Positions 18,205 through 27,935 are shown, numbered from the stretch's first letter. The stretch is 64,000 nucleotides of DNA from JBIQKZ01 sp044464765 (GCA_044464765.1 JBIQKZ010000003.1:124001-188000), one strand, 5' to 3'. Notes: generated by a model not told the origin, from the letters alone. Numbers and translations: made by a program.

Positions 18205-18546
18205 TTAGTGGTTTTCCTTGGCGTGATTGATGGTGTAGCGCGGGATTTCAATCGTCAAATCCTGGTCGGCCAACAGAGCCTGGCATGACAGCCGCGATTC
18301 CGGCTCCAGGCCCCAGGCCCGGTCCAGGTAGTCTTCTTCATTATCGGTGGCTTCTTCAAGCGAATCGAACCCCTGCCGCACCAGGACATGACAGGTGGTG
18401 CAGGCACAGGACAGTTCGCATGCATGCTCGATTTCGATCTGGTTGTCCAGCAAAATACGGCAGACCGACACGCCGCTGGGCGCATTGTCGATAACCGCGC
18501 CTTCAGGACAAACTTCAGGGTGAGGCAATACGGTAATTTTAGGCAT
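18205..18546 (-). CDS. fdx: ISC-system [2Fe-2S] ferredoxin
   Basis: A 113-residue adrenodoxin-type ferredoxin. The cluster ligands are in CELSCACTTCHV and the later CQALL, giving the C-x5-C-x2-C...C pattern. It supplies electrons for cluster assembly on IscU. It is the last gene of the isc operon, and no iscX follows. Confidence 0.96.
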   Translation of the reverse strand: MPKITVLPHPEVCPEGAVIDNAPSGVSVCRILLDNQIEIEHACELSCACTTCHVLVRQGFDSLEEATDNEEDYLDRAWGLEPESRLSCQALLADQDLTIEIPRYTINHAKENH

Positions 18547-18563
18547 CAGGCGTGTTTCGTTGA

Positions 18564-20429
18564 TTATTTGACCAGTTCGTCGACAGCTCGTCCCGACAAC
18601 GCGGCCCGAATGCTGCGGTCCATGCGTCGTGCGGCAAATGCGTCGGTGGCCGTGCTCAGGGCACGCTGCACAGAGCGCAGGGTTTCAAACTCGACGCCTT
18701 CCAAGGCTGCGGAAGCGCTCTGCATGTGCTGCGCGATTTCCATCTGCTCGTCATCCGACAACAAATCGGCATCGGTCGCCAACGCCGCCGTCACCGACTC
18801 GAGCAACTGCAGCAGCTCAACCTGTTGCTCGCGCAAACTGCGGGCCCGCGCATCATCGTCGGCATTGGTCATCCCGGCGGCAAGCATTTGAGCGACATCG
18901 TCGTCGGTCAAGCCGTAGGACGGCTTGACCGATACGGCAGCCTCGACGCCTGTGCTTTCTTCGCGAGCGCTGACACCCAGCAGGCCATCGGCATCCACCT
19001 GGAAAGTAACGCGGATGCGAGCCGCACCGGCCACCATGGGCGGAATGCCATGCAGGTTGAAGCGCGCCAGCGAACGGCAATCGGACACCAGCTCGCGCTC
19101 GCCTTGCACCACATGAAAACTCATCGCTGACTGGCCATCTTTGAACGTTGTGAACTCTTGCGCACGCGCCACGGGGATTGTGCTGTTGCGCGGGATAATG
19201 CGCTCGACAATACCGCCCATGGTCTCCAGGCCCAGCGACAACGGGGTGACATCGAGCAGCAACCAATCGTCGCCGGCGGCGCGGTTGCCGACCAATAAAT
19301 TGGCCTGCAGCGCAGCGCCCAGGGCAACCACCTGGTCAGGATCGAGATTCACCAAAGGCTCGGTGCCGAACATCTGCCCGACCAGCCGCCGCACAATGGG
19401 CATTCGGGTGGCGCCGCCCACCATGACCACGCCCTTGACCTGATCGCCGGCGAGGTCGGCATCGGACAGAGTGCGCCTGGCCGCATCCAACGTGCGTTGC
19501 ACCAACGGCTGCACCCAGTCATCGAACTCATTGCGATGAATAGTTTGCTCGACGGTTCGCTGTCGCGACAATTGGGCCCGAAATGTAACCTGCGGCTGCG
19601 TTGACAGGGCTTCGCGCGTGGTACGGGCAGCCAACTGCAAAATACGCTGATCGGACTTGTCCAGGCCGTCCAGACCTTGCCCGGCAATCACCTGCGCCAC
19701 CATGACAGCATCGAAGTCATCTCCACCCAGTTGGGTGTCGCCGGCCGTGGCGACCACTTCGAACACGCCCTTGCTTAATCTAAGAATGGACAGATCGAAC
19801 GTGCCTCCGCCCAAGTCGTACACCGCGTACACGCCTTCAGCGCCATGATCCAGCCCGTAAGCAATGGCGGCGGCTGTCGGCTCGTTCAGCAAACGCAATA
19901 CCGTCAGACCGGCCAGGCGTGCAGCATCGCGCGTAGCCTGCCGCTGTGCATCGTCGAAATAAGCAGGCACGGTAACGACTGCTCCGACCAACTCGCCACC
20001 CAGCACGCCTTCCGCCCGATCGCGCAAGGCCTTGAGTATCTGGCTGGACACCTGCACCGGGCTGACATCGCCCTGCGCGGTGCGCAAGCGGACGATCGCC
20101 TCGTCGGCGGCAAATTCGTACGCCACTCCGCGTGCGCGCGCTTCCACCAGGGACAGCCCCATGAAGCGTTTGACGGAGGCGATGGTGTTCAGCGTGTCGC
20201 TGGCTTGATGATCGCGGGCGACCTCGCCCACCTGGACGTCGCCGCCGGCCGAGTAGCGCACCACGGAAGGCAACAAGACACGGCCTTGCTCATCGGCCAG
20301 CACTTCGGGCACGCTGTTGCGCACCGAGGCCACCAAGGAATTGGTCGTGCCCAGATCGATACCGACGGCAAGCTTACGCTGGTGGGGAACCGGGGATTCG
20401 CCCGGTTCTGAAATTTGCAATAAAGCCAT
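18564..20429 (-). CDS. hscA: Fe-S assembly Hsp70 chaperone HscA
   Basis: A 621-residue specialised Hsp70. The nucleotide-binding domain shows GIDLGTTNSLVASV near residue 23, YDLGGGTFDLSIL, and VVMVGGATRMPIVRR. The substrate-binding domain follows from about residue 390. It works with HscB to release clusters from IscU. It starts three bases after hscB. Confidence 0.97.
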   Translation of the reverse strand: MALLQISEPGESPVPHQRKLAVGIDLGTTNSLVASVRNSVPEVLADEQGRVLLPSVVRYSAGGDVQVGEVARDHQASDTLNTIASVKRFMGLSLVEARARGVAYEFAADEAIVRLRTAQGDVSPVQVSSQILKALRDRAEGVLGGELVGAVVTVPAYFDDAQRQATRDAARLAGLTVLRLLNEPTAAAIAYGLDHGAEGVYAVYDLGGGTFDLSILRLSKGVFEVVATAGDTQLGGDDFDAVMVAQVIAGQGLDGLDKSDQRILQLAARTTREALSTQPQVTFRAQLSRQRTVEQTIHRNEFDDWVQPLVQRTLDAARRTLSDADLAGDQVKGVVMVGGATRMPIVRRLVGQMFGTEPLVNLDPDQVVALGAALQANLLVGNRAAGDDWLLLDVTPLSLGLETMGGIVERIIPRNSTIPVARAQEFTTFKDGQSAMSFHVVQGERELVSDCRSLARFNLHGIPPMVAGAARIRVTFQVDADGLLGVSAREESTGVEAAVSVKPSYGLTDDDVAQMLAAGMTNADDDARARSLREQQVELLQLLESVTAALATDADLLSDDEQMEIAQHMQSASAALEGVEFETLRSVQRALSTATDAFAARRMDRSIRAALSGRAVDELVK

Positions 20430-20432
20430 AAG

Positions 20433-20966
20433 TTAGTGTCTACGGTCAGTGAGATCGTTGCGCGACGACTGGATTTCCTGGGCGATTTTTTCGATGAACA
20501 TCCATTCGCGCACTTTCTGGGAGGCGTGCTCGTAGTCGTGCTGCCCGTCGATAAGCGCCTGGACGCGCTCGGCAATGTCCCGGCGCGCGTCGTCGACCTG
20601 GGCTTGCAAGGCGTCCAGGTCGTGTGGTCGGCCGCTTTCCCTGGCCTCGTCAAGCTGTTCACGCCATTGCATTTGCAGCATCAGAAACGCATGGTCCATG
20701 CGGGTATTGCTTTCGGATTGCACATCGCAGCCCGAAAGCTCGCACAGATAGCGGGCGCGTTGCAGCGGCGCTTTCAATATGCGATGGGCTTCGTTAATGG
20801 TGGACGCCCACTGCATGGCCACACGCCGTTCGGACGCCGAAGCAACGGCAAAGCGATCCGGATGAACGCGCGCGGCCAGGGTGCGCCAGGTTTCTTCCAA
20901 GGCGACCGGATCCAGCGCATATTGCTGAGGCAAGCCGAACAACTGGAAGTAATTTTCGCTTGCCAC
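20433..20966 (-). CDS. hscB: Fe-S assembly co-chaperone HscB
   Basis: A 177-residue J-protein: ENYFQLFGLPQQYALD, then the HPD loop in AARVHPDRFA, and a C-terminal helical domain that binds IscU. It stimulates HscA ATPase. It is tightly packed between iscA and hscA. Confidence 0.96.
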   Translation of the reverse strand: MASENYFQLFGLPQQYALDPVALEETWRTLAARVHPDRFAVASASERRVAMQWASTINEAHRILKAPLQRARYLCELSGCDVQSESNTRMDHAFLMLQMQWREQLDEARESGRPHDLDALQAQVDDARRDIAERVQALIDGQHDYEHASQKVREWMFIEKIAQEIQSSRNDLTDRRH

Positions 20967-20969
20967 AAG

Positions 20970-21293
20970 TTATACCGTGAACGATTCGCCGCAGCCGCAA
21001 GTGGCCTTTTCGTTAGGGTTGCTGAACTTGAAGCCTTCGTTCAAGCCTTCACGGCCATAGTCGAGTTGCGTGCCTTCAAGGTAAGGCATGCTTTTTGGAT
21101 CGATAAAGACCTTGACACCGAAAAACTCGAAAACCTGGTCCTGCGTGTCAGGCTCGTCGACGTACTCGAGCTTGTAGGCCATGCCCGAACAACCGGTCGT
21201 ACGAACGCCCAACCGCAAACCCAGACCCTTGCCGCGCTTTTGAAGGTAGCGATTGATATGATCGGCCGCATTCTGAGTGAGCGTGATTCCCAT
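20970..21293 (-). CDS. iscA: iron-sulfur cluster assembly protein IscA
   Basis: A 107-residue A-type carrier. The three conserved Cys are in TTGCSGMAYKL and the C-terminal CGCGESF. It delivers Fe-S clusters to apoproteins. Two bases separate it from iscU. Confidence 0.97.
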   Translation of the reverse strand: MGITLTQNAADHINRYLQKRGKGLGLRLGVRTTGCSGMAYKLEYVDEPDTQDQVFEFFGVKVFIDPKSMPYLEGTQLDYGREGLNEGFKFSNPNEKATCGCGESFTV

Positions 21294-21295
21294 AA

Positions 21296-21679
21296 TTACC
21301 CCTGATGCTTATCTTTGTAATCCTGCACCGCTGCCTTGATGGCGTCTTCGGCCAGGATCGAACAGTGTATCTTGACAGGCGGCAAAGCCAGCTCTTCGGC
21401 AATTTGCGTGTTGCGGATATCCAGAGCCTGATCCAGGGTTTTGCCCTTGACCCACTCGGTAACCAACGAGCTGGACGCAATCGCTGATCCGCAGCCATAA
21501 GTTTTGAACCGCGCATCTTCAATAATGCCCGAATCGCTGACCTTGATTTGCAGCTTCATGACGTCGCCACAGGCGGGCGCGCCCACCATGCCGGTGCCTA
21601 CCGTTTCGTCGCCTTTATCGAAAGCGCCGACGTTGCGCGGATTCTCGTAGTGATCCAGTACTTTGTCGCTATAAGCCAT
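21296..21679 (-). CDS. iscU: Fe-S cluster scaffold IscU
   Basis: A 127-residue scaffold protein with the three cluster-ligand Cys in GAPACGDVM, YGCGSAIASSS and KIHCSILAEDA. The HscA recognition motif LPPVK precedes the third Cys. The length is normal. Confidence 0.97.
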   Translation of the reverse strand: MAYSDKVLDHYENPRNVGAFDKGDETVGTGMVGAPACGDVMKLQIKVSDSGIIEDARFKTYGCGSAIASSSLVTEWVKGKTLDQALDIRNTQIAEELALPPVKIHCSILAEDAIKAAVQDYKDKHQG

Positions 21680-21692
21680 TGATTGAATTCCT

Positions 21693-22904
21693 TTAGTGTG
21701 CTGCCCATTGAACCGAGTTCAGGTCGATGCCCTCCTGGGCCATTTCCCATAGCGGCGACATATCGCGCAGCTTGCCCACCCGGGCAGTCAGCAGCTCGAT
21801 GGCGAAGTCGATTTCATCTTCGGTGGTGAAACGCCCCATCGTGAAACGGATGGAGCTGTGTGCAAGTTCGTCGTTGCGACCAAGCGCACGCAGGACGTAA
21901 GAAGGTTCGAGGCTTGCCGAAGTACAGGCCGAGCCGCTGGAAACCGCCAGCTCCTTGATTGCCATGATCAGGGACTCGCCTTCCACATAGTTGAAGCTGA
22001 CGTTCAGATTATGCGGAATGCGCTGGTCGATGTCGCCGTTGAGATAGACCTCGGGAATCTTCGAAAGCCCTTCCCAGAGCCGGTCGCGTAAAGCGCGCAG
22101 CCGCTGATTCTCGGCCTCCATTTCAAGGCGCGCCAGACGGAATGCTTCGCCCATGCCCACGATCTGATGCGTTGCCAGAGTGCCCGAGCGAAAGCCGCGT
22201 TCGTGCCCCCCGCCATGCATTTGCGCTTCGATACGGATGCGCGGCTTGCGTCGTACATACAGTGCGCCTATGCCTTTGGGGCCATACACTTTATGCGCCG
22301 TCATCGACATGAGATCGACCTTCAGGCGCTGCAGATCGATGTCGACCTTGCCCGCGCCCTGGGTGGCGTCGACATGAAAGATGACGCCTTTTTCGCGACA
22401 GATTTCGCCCAGCGTGGCGATGTCTTGTATGACGCCGATCTCGTTGTTGACGTGCATGACCGAGGCCAGAATGGTATCGGGGCGCAAAGCCGCCTTGAAG
22501 GCTTCCAGATCGAGCAAACCGTTTTCCTGAACATCGAGATAGGTGACCTCGAAGCCCTGGCGCTCGAGTTCGCGACAGGTGTCAAGCACGGCTTTGTGCT
22601 CGGTCTTGACCGTAATAATGTGCTTGCCTCGTCCGGAATAAAAATGCGCGGCGCCCTTGATGGCCAGGTTGTCGGATTCGGTCGCGCCGGATGTCCAGAT
22701 GATTTCACGTGGATCGGCGTTGAACAGCTTGGCGACTTCGGCCCGCGCCTGCTCGACGGCCTCTTCGGCCTCCCAGCCATAGGCGTGGCTGCGCGATGCC
22801 GGGTTGCCGAAATTATTATGCAACCAGGGCACCATTTTTTCGACGACACGTGGATCCACCGGCGTGGTCGCGGAGTAATCCAGGTAGATGGGACGGGAAG
22901 ACAT
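21693..22904 (-). CDS. iscS: cysteine desulfurase IscS
   Basis: A 403-residue PLP enzyme that takes sulfur from cysteine for IscU and tRNA thiolation. The PLP lysine is in MTAHKVYGPKGIGALYVRR, and the mobile catalytic Cys is in SSGSACTSASLEPSYVL. The C-terminal tail (DLNSVQWAAH) is the IscU-docking end. The length is typical. Confidence 0.97.
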   Translation of the reverse strand: MSSRPIYLDYSATTPVDPRVVEKMVPWLHNNFGNPASRSHAYGWEAEEAVEQARAEVAKLFNADPREIIWTSGATESDNLAIKGAAHFYSGRGKHIITVKTEHKAVLDTCRELERQGFEVTYLDVQENGLLDLEAFKAALRPDTILASVMHVNNEIGVIQDIATLGEICREKGVIFHVDATQGAGKVDIDLQRLKVDLMSMTAHKVYGPKGIGALYVRRKPRIRIEAQMHGGGHERGFRSGTLATHQIVGMGEAFRLARLEMEAENQRLRALRDRLWEGLSKIPEVYLNGDIDQRIPHNLNVSFNYVEGESLIMAIKELAVSSGSACTSASLEPSYVLRALGRNDELAHSSIRFTMGRFTTEDEIDFAIELLTARVGKLRDMSPLWEMAQEGIDLNSVQWAAH

Positions 22905-22921
22905 CGAGTAACTCCTGCGTT

Positions 22922-23431
22922 TTAAGCTGAAAGCGGCGATGCGATAGTGGCCGCCGAGCGGTTCACATGAACCTGGGCTTGCTGCGCTTGGGTAGCCTCG
23001 TGCAACTGTCGCATTCTTTGTTTATCAACCAGATCCTGTAAGGAAACAGAATCCAGGTATTCGACCATTTTATGATTGAGTGTGGTCCAGAGCTCGTGCG
23101 TCATGCACTTGCTGGAGTTGCCGCTGCGCCCCACGTTGCAATCTTCCTTGCCGCCGCAACTGGTGGCATCGAGGGGTTCGTCGACAGCGAAAATGATATC
23201 GGCCACGGTAATGTTGCGCGCCAGGCGGGCCAGTGAGTACCCGCCGCCGGGGCCGCGCACGCTATCGACCAGTTCGTGCCGGCGCAAACGGCCAAACAAC
23301 TGCTCAAGATAGGATAGGGAGATGTTCTGGCGCTGGCTGATGCCGGCAAGCGTGACCGGCCCGCTTTGCTGACGCAAAGCCAGATCGATCATGGCGGTAA
23401 CGGCAAAACGACCTTTTGTGGTTAGACGCAT
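22922..23431 (-). CDS. iscR: Fe-S responsive regulator IscR
   Basis: A 169-residue Rrf2-family regulator: MRLTTKGRFAVTAMIDLAL, then the wing segment GPGGGYSLAR. The cluster-binding Cys are in CGGKEDCNVGRSGNSSKC, with spacing C-x5-C-x10-C. That is wider than the C-x5-C-x5-C of E. coli IscR. It represses the operon when it carries a [2Fe-2S] cluster. The ATG is preceded by GCAAGGAAC. Confidence 0.95.
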   Translation of the reverse strand: MRLTTKGRFAVTAMIDLALRQQSGPVTLAGISQRQNISLSYLEQLFGRLRRHELVDSVRGPGGGYSLARLARNITVADIIFAVDEPLDATSCGGKEDCNVGRSGNSSKCMTHELWTTLNHKMVEYLDSVSLQDLVDKQRMRQLHEATQAQQAQVHVNRSAATIASPLSA

Positions 23432-23507
23432 GGTGGTTCCTTGCTAAAACCTGCTACTGCAGAGGGTTGGGCGGCGGTAAAACGGCAAGATTGCCGCCCT
23501 CGGCCAA

Positions 23508-23532
23508 ATACCCGACTATTTCAGTCAAGTAT
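23508..23532 (-). promoter_or_regulatory. type-1 IscR binding site in the isc promoter
   Basis: On the minus strand this 25-base site fits the type-1 IscR consensus ATASYYGACTRWWWYAGTCRRSTAT at every position. It starts within the TATACT (-10-like) element of the isc promoter. A weaker second copy, with a good right half AGTCGGGAAT, lies at 23538-23562, giving the tandem arrangement known from E. coli. Confidence 0.82.
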
Positions 23533-23623
23533 AGCAAATTCCCGACTGTTTTGCTAAGGAAAGAACCGAAAAAAAACCGCGCTTACGCCCGGTTTTTATA
23601 AGGAGACTTCGCATTTGAGACGC

Positions 23624-24115
23624 TTATGCCGCCTGGTATTGAGTAGCGCGCTTACGCACGACCTCGAGCACGCCCTGGCAAGCATCTTCCAGATAGTCGA
23701 GCACCTTGGCAAAACCTTCTGGCCCCCCATAATAGGGATCCGGCACGGTCGCTTCTTCGAACTCGTTGGCGAAGCGCATAAGCAACATAAGCTTGTGGTG
23801 ATACACCTTGGGGCATTGTTGCTGCAATGCGGAAAGGTTTTCCCAATCCATGGCAAGAATCAGGTCGAACTCGCGGAAATCCTCGGGTTTGACCAGGCGG
23901 GCCACGCACGCGGAAATATCGTAGCCGCGTTTACGCGCGGCGGCCTGCGCACGCGCATCGGGCGCCTCGCCCAAATGAAAGCTGTGGGTGGCAGCCGAAT
24001 CGACGCCGACGACCGCCGACAAGCCTGCTTCGTCGATCAGGCGACGGAACACGCCTTCTGCGCTCGGCGAGCGGCAGATATTACCCATGCAAACGAAAAG
24101 TACCTTAGTCATCAT
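23624..24115 (-). CDS. low-molecular-weight protein-tyrosine phosphatase
   Basis: About 163 residues. The P-loop CMGNICRS (CX5RS) follows KVLFV at the N-terminus, and the general acid Asp is in PDPYYGG. The frame is open to 24163, but the family starts at MMTKVLFV, so I place the start at 24115 (24112 is equally possible). It dephosphorylates tyrosine, or small phospho-substrates. In Gram-negatives such enzymes are often tied to exopolysaccharide control, but no such genes adjoin it. Confidence 0.93.
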   Translation of the reverse strand: MMTKVLFVCMGNICRSPSAEGVFRRLIDEAGLSAVVGVDSAATHSFHLGEAPDARAQAAARKRGYDISACVARLVKPEDFREFDLILAMDWENLSALQQQCPKVYHHKLMLLMRFANEFEEATVPDPYYGGPEGFAKVLDYLEDACQGVLEVVRKRATQYQAA

Positions 24116-24163
24116 GGGGTAAATTGTGAGGGAAAACCCGCAATAAGGCAACAGATTTCGCAC

Positions 24164-24495
24164 GAGGCGAAATCAATTGTTTTGGCGTTGACAGACCTAA
24201 ATTTTCAAGTAAAGCAGGACGTTACAGCTGCGTTTTCGGCGCGAAGCCCACCTGGCTCCCAGGCTCTGTAATTATCGCCAAACCTAATAATCATGCAGTG
24301 CAGCAATATATTACAGAGTGATTTCGTAATACTTTTTGATTTAAGGGTTTACCCTTGCAAACAACAAACGAGACCGTTGGCCTACCCTCTTTTCCATTAA
24401 ATCAGTCAAACTCGAATGCTAAAAACCTTCGCATCACGCCTAAAAATGTTGGGATTTGCCAACACTGGCCCCCACGCAAACGTAAAAGCTCAACT
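24164..24495. other. intergenic region with no recognised gene
   Basis: About 330 bases between the phosphatase start and the uvrB stop, AT-rich compared with its neighbours. I see no ORF with a credible RBS, no tRNA and no strong terminator. It should contain the phosphatase promoter on the minus strand. A small RNA cannot be excluded. Confidence 0.4.
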
Positions 24496-26547
24496 TCAAG
24501 TTAATAAAGCTTTCTGTTTCAGCCTGTTCAACGCGTCCCTCGCCGCAGCCGCCTGCTCGAATTCCAGGTTCCGGGCATGGTCCATCATGGATTTCTCCAG
24601 GCGGCGGATTTCCCGGGCCAAGGCCTTGTCATCCGCCAAAAGCTCGGTAGGCACCTCGTCGGGCTCAGCCCGCGCCACCGAAGCCTGGCCAACCACGCCG
24701 TCAATCAATTCCCGGATGGCCTTGTCGACGCCTCGTGCCGTAATGCCATGCTCAGTATTGAACGCTTGCTGTTTGGTCCGGCGACGCTGGGTTTCATCAA
24801 TGGCCCGCTGCATCGAATCGGTAATCCGGTCGGCATAAAGAATTGCGCGTCCGTTCAGATTGCGGGCCGCCCGCCCTATTGTCTGAATCAGGCTGCGTTC
24901 CGACCGCAGGAAGCCCTCTTTGTCGGCATCCAGGATCGCGACCAGGGATACCTCGGGAATATCCAGGCCTTCGCGCAGCAAGTTGATACCCACCAGCACA
25001 TCGAACACACCCAGCCGCAAATCGCGCAAGATCTCAACCCGCTCCACCGTGTCGATATCCGAATGCAGATACCGCACCTTCAAGCCGCTTTCAGACAAGT
25101 AATCGGTGAGATCCTCCGCCATGCGTTTCGTCAGCGTGGTGACCAGGACACGCTCGCCTACGGCGACGCGCAGCTTGATCTCGCCCAATAAATCATCCAC
25201 CTGGGTAAGCGCCGGACGCACCTCTACTTCCGGGTCGACCAGCCCCGTCGGGCGCACCAGTTGCTCGACCACATTGTCGGCGTGCGCGGCCTCGTAACCG
25301 GACGGGGTCGCGGATACAAAGACAGTTTGGCGCATGCGGTCCTCGAATTCCTCCATCTTTAGCGGTCGGTTATCCAGCGCGGAGGGCAGGCGAAAGCCGT
25401 AAGTAACCAGGGTTTCCTTGCGGGAGCGGTCGCCTTTATACATGGCGCCCAACTGACCTATGGTGACGTGGCTTTCATCAATGAACATCAGGGCGTCAGC
25501 CGGCAGGTAGTCGATCAGCGTCGGCGGCGGCTCGCCTGGCGCAGCTCCCGACAGGTGGCGGGAATAATTTTCGATGCCTTTGCAGAACCCCAGTTCTTGC
25601 AACATTTCAAGGTCGAACCGAGTGCGCTGTTCCAGTCTCTGCGCCTCAACCAGCTTGTTGTCCTTGTACAGAACATCCAGCCGTTCACGCAATTCCAGCT
25701 TGATCGTATCAATGGCCCGCATCACTGTTTCGCGCGGAGTGACGTAATGCGACCGTGGAAAAACGGTAAAGCGCAGCACCTTCTGCCGAATTTTGCCCGT
25801 CAGGGGGTCGAAAAGCTCCAGGGATTCGATTTCATCGTCGAACAGAGTCAGGCGCACCGCCAGCTCAGCATGCTCGGCGGGAAACACATCGATGATTTCC
25901 CCCCGCGCGCGAAACACGCCGCGCACAAACTCCACATCGTTGCGTTCATACTGCATGGCCACCAGCCGCGCCAAAAGCTCTTGGCGTGGAATGCGATCGC
26001 CGACACGCAAGGTAAGAACCATTGCGTGGTAGTCGGCGGGATTGCCGATACCGTAGATACACGACACCGACCCGACGATAATCGTGTCGCGCCGCTCCAA
26101 CAGACTTTTGGTGGCCGACAAGCGCATTTGCTCGATATGCTCATTGATCGAAGAGTCCTTTTCAATGAACAGGTCGCGCGCCGCGACATAGGCCTCGGGC
26201 TGGTAATAGTCGTAGTAGGACACGAAGTATTCCACCGCATTGTTCGGAAAAAACTCGCGAAACTCGGCGTAAAGCTGGGCGGCCAAGGTTTTGTTTGGCG
26301 CCAGAACAATGGCCGGCCGACCGGTGCGGGCAATCACATTGGCCATGGTGTAGGTTTTGCCCGACCCGGTTACACCGAGCAGGGTCTGGAACATCAGCCC
26401 ATCATCAATGCCATCCACCAACGCCGCAATCGCCGTCGGCTGATCCCCCGCCGGCGGATACGGTTGATACAGCTGAAACGGGCTGTTTGGATACTCGATA
26501 AATCCGGGAACGTTAGCCGTCATACCAGTTAGCACACTAGACACCAC
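24496..26547 (-). CDS. uvrB: excinuclease ABC subunit B
   Basis: About 675-683 residues. The Walker A is LGVTGSGKTYTMANV, the beta-hairpin region reads EYFVSYYDYYQPEAYVA, and helicase motif DESHVT and a C-terminal UVR domain are present. It forms the damage-verifying complex with UvrA and recruits UvrC. The start may be the GTG at 26547, with AAGGGG nine bases upstream, or the ATG at 26523 (MTANVPGF), which has a poor RBS. No CTGT-N8-ACAG SOS box was seen upstream. Confidence 0.96.
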   Translation of the reverse strand: MVSSVLTGMTANVPGFIEYPNSPFQLYQPYPPAGDQPTAIAALVDGIDDGLMFQTLLGVTGSGKTYTMANVIARTGRPAIVLAPNKTLAAQLYAEFREFFPNNAVEYFVSYYDYYQPEAYVAARDLFIEKDSSINEHIEQMRLSATKSLLERRDTIIVGSVSCIYGIGNPADYHAMVLTLRVGDRIPRQELLARLVAMQYERNDVEFVRGVFRARGEIIDVFPAEHAELAVRLTLFDDEIESLELFDPLTGKIRQKVLRFTVFPRSHYVTPRETVMRAIDTIKLELRERLDVLYKDNKLVEAQRLEQRTRFDLEMLQELGFCKGIENYSRHLSGAAPGEPPPTLIDYLPADALMFIDESHVTIGQLGAMYKGDRSRKETLVTYGFRLPSALDNRPLKMEEFEDRMRQTVFVSATPSGYEAAHADNVVEQLVRPTGLVDPEVEVRPALTQVDDLLGEIKLRVAVGERVLVTTLTKRMAEDLTDYLSESGLKVRYLHSDIDTVERVEILRDLRLGVFDVLVGINLLREGLDIPEVSLVAILDADKEGFLRSERSLIQTIGRAARNLNGRAILYADRITDSMQRAIDETQRRRTKQQAFNTEHGITARGVDKAIRELIDGVVGQASVARAEPDEVPTELLADDKALAREIRRLEKSMMDHARNLEFEQAAAARDALNRLKQKALLT

Positions 26548-26637
26548 TAGGGTAAACCCCTTATTATCTCATTATTGCAAGATGATTATCTTGTCTCTTT
26601 TCCCTCGCTTTCTCCTCACCACGCCTCCACACCTAAA

Positions 26638-27846
26638 ATGACCTCTCTTTTCGAAGCAGTCGAACTCGCTCCCCGCGACCCCATTCTTGGTCTCAACGAA
26701 CAGTACAACGCCGATGCCCGACCGGGCAAAGTCAACCTTGGCGTTGGGGTTTATTACGACGACCAAGGGCGAATTCCCCTGCTTCGGGCTGTCCGTAAGG
26801 CCGAGCTCGCCCGCGTCGAGGCGGCTGCCGCGCGCGGCTACCTTCCCATCGAGGGCCTGGCCGGCTACAACAAAGGTGCGCAAACCTTATTGCTGGGCAG
26901 CGACTCCGAACTGATCGCGTCCGGTCGCGTCTTGACGGCCCAGGCCTTGGGCGGCACGGGCGCCCTGAAGATCGGCGCCGACTTCCTGCGTCAACTCTTG
27001 CCCGCATCAAAAGTCGTCATCAGCAACCCCAGCTGGGAGAACCACCGCGCCCTGTTCGAGCGAGCCGGCTTCCAGGTGGACACCTATCCCTATTACGATG
27101 CCGCCACGCATGGCCTGGATTTTGACGGCATGGTCAGCACGCTGCGCGGGTTACCCGCCAAAACCATCGTCATCCTGCACGCCTGCTGCCACAATCCCAC
27201 CGGCGTCGATCCAAGCTTCGAACAGTGGCAGCAAATCGCACAGGCTGTGCGCGATGCCGACCTGGTTCCCTTCCTTGACATCGCCTACCAGGGTTTTGGC
27301 GATGGGCTTAAAGAAGACGCGTCAGTCGTCCGTCTGTTCGCCAGCCTGGGCATTACCATGCTGATCAGCTCGTCGTTCTCGAAGTCATTCTCTTTATACG
27401 GCGAACGCGTGGGCGCCCTTACCCTTGTGGCCGCCAACCCAGACGAAACTGCGCGCGTGCTCAGTCAGCTGAAACGGGTAATCCGCACCAATTATTCCAA
27501 TCCGCCCACTCATGGCGGCGCTGTTGTCGCCTCGGTGCTGAACTCGCCTGAACTCTACGGCTTGTGGGTCGAAGAGCTCGCCCAGATGCGTGACCGCATC
27601 CGCGACATGCGCAATCAGTTGGTTTCGGGGCTGAAAGCCCAAGGAGTCACACAGAACTTCGACTTCGTCCTTGCGCAACGAGGCATGTTTTCCTACTCCG
27701 GGCTGACCAAAGACCAAGTAGACCGGCTTCGCGTTGACCATGGCGTCTATGCAGTCGGCAGCGGGCGCATATGCGTGGCAGCGCTGAACAGCGGCAATGT
27801 CGACTACGTCGCCAAGGCGATCGCCAGCGTCTTGAAAAACGCCTGA
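26638..27846 (+). CDS. aspartate/aromatic aminotransferase
   Basis: A 402-residue class I PLP aminotransferase of the AspC/TyrB group: LFEAVELAPRDPILGL at the start, the substrate loop HACCHNPTGVDP, and the PLP lysine in SSSFSKSFSLYGERVG. It interconverts aspartate or aromatic amino acids with their 2-oxo acids. The start at 26638 matches the family start, and the upstream open frame is not needed. It is divergent from uvrB. AspC and TyrB cannot be separated by eye. Confidence 0.94.
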   Translation: MTSLFEAVELAPRDPILGLNEQYNADARPGKVNLGVGVYYDDQGRIPLLRAVRKAELARVEAAAARGYLPIEGLAGYNKGAQTLLLGSDSELIASGRVLTAQALGGTGALKIGADFLRQLLPASKVVISNPSWENHRALFERAGFQVDTYPYYDAATHGLDFDGMVSTLRGLPAKTIVILHACCHNPTGVDPSFEQWQQIAQAVRDADLVPFLDIAYQGFGDGLKEDASVVRLFASLGITMLISSSFSKSFSLYGERVGALTLVAANPDETARVLSQLKRVIRTNYSNPPTHGGAVVASVLNSPELYGLWVEELAQMRDRIRDMRNQLVSGLKAQGVTQNFDFVLAQRGMFSYSGLTKDQVDRLRVDHGVYAVGSGRICVAALNSGNVDYVAKAIASVLKNA

Positions 27847-27897
27847 CTCATCACCAGCCGCACCAAACTACTTGATTTTTAAACAGTAGTAGGTCAG

Positions 27898-27929
27898 AAT
27901 TTACCCTGTGTAAACATACAGGGTAAATT
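27898..27929 (+). promoter_or_regulatory. LexA operator (SOS box) of lexA
   Basis: A perfect inverted repeat with 12-base arms (AATTTACCCTGT / ACAGGGTAAATT) around an 8-base centre contains CTGT-N8-ACAG, the LexA consensus. It lies 7 bases upstream of the lexA ATG, so LexA would block transcription or initiation of its own gene. Confidence 0.9.
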
Positions 27930-27935
27930 TTTGCC

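Noticed and set aside
26548..26637. An SOS box upstream of uvrB
   Set aside because: Neither strand between uvrB and the aminotransferase gene contains CTGT-N8-ACAG; only lexA has a clear box here.
27881..27920. A CRISPR-like or iterated repeat near lexA
   Set aside because: The similarity is due to the single LexA palindrome; no spaced repeat array exists here or elsewhere in the window.
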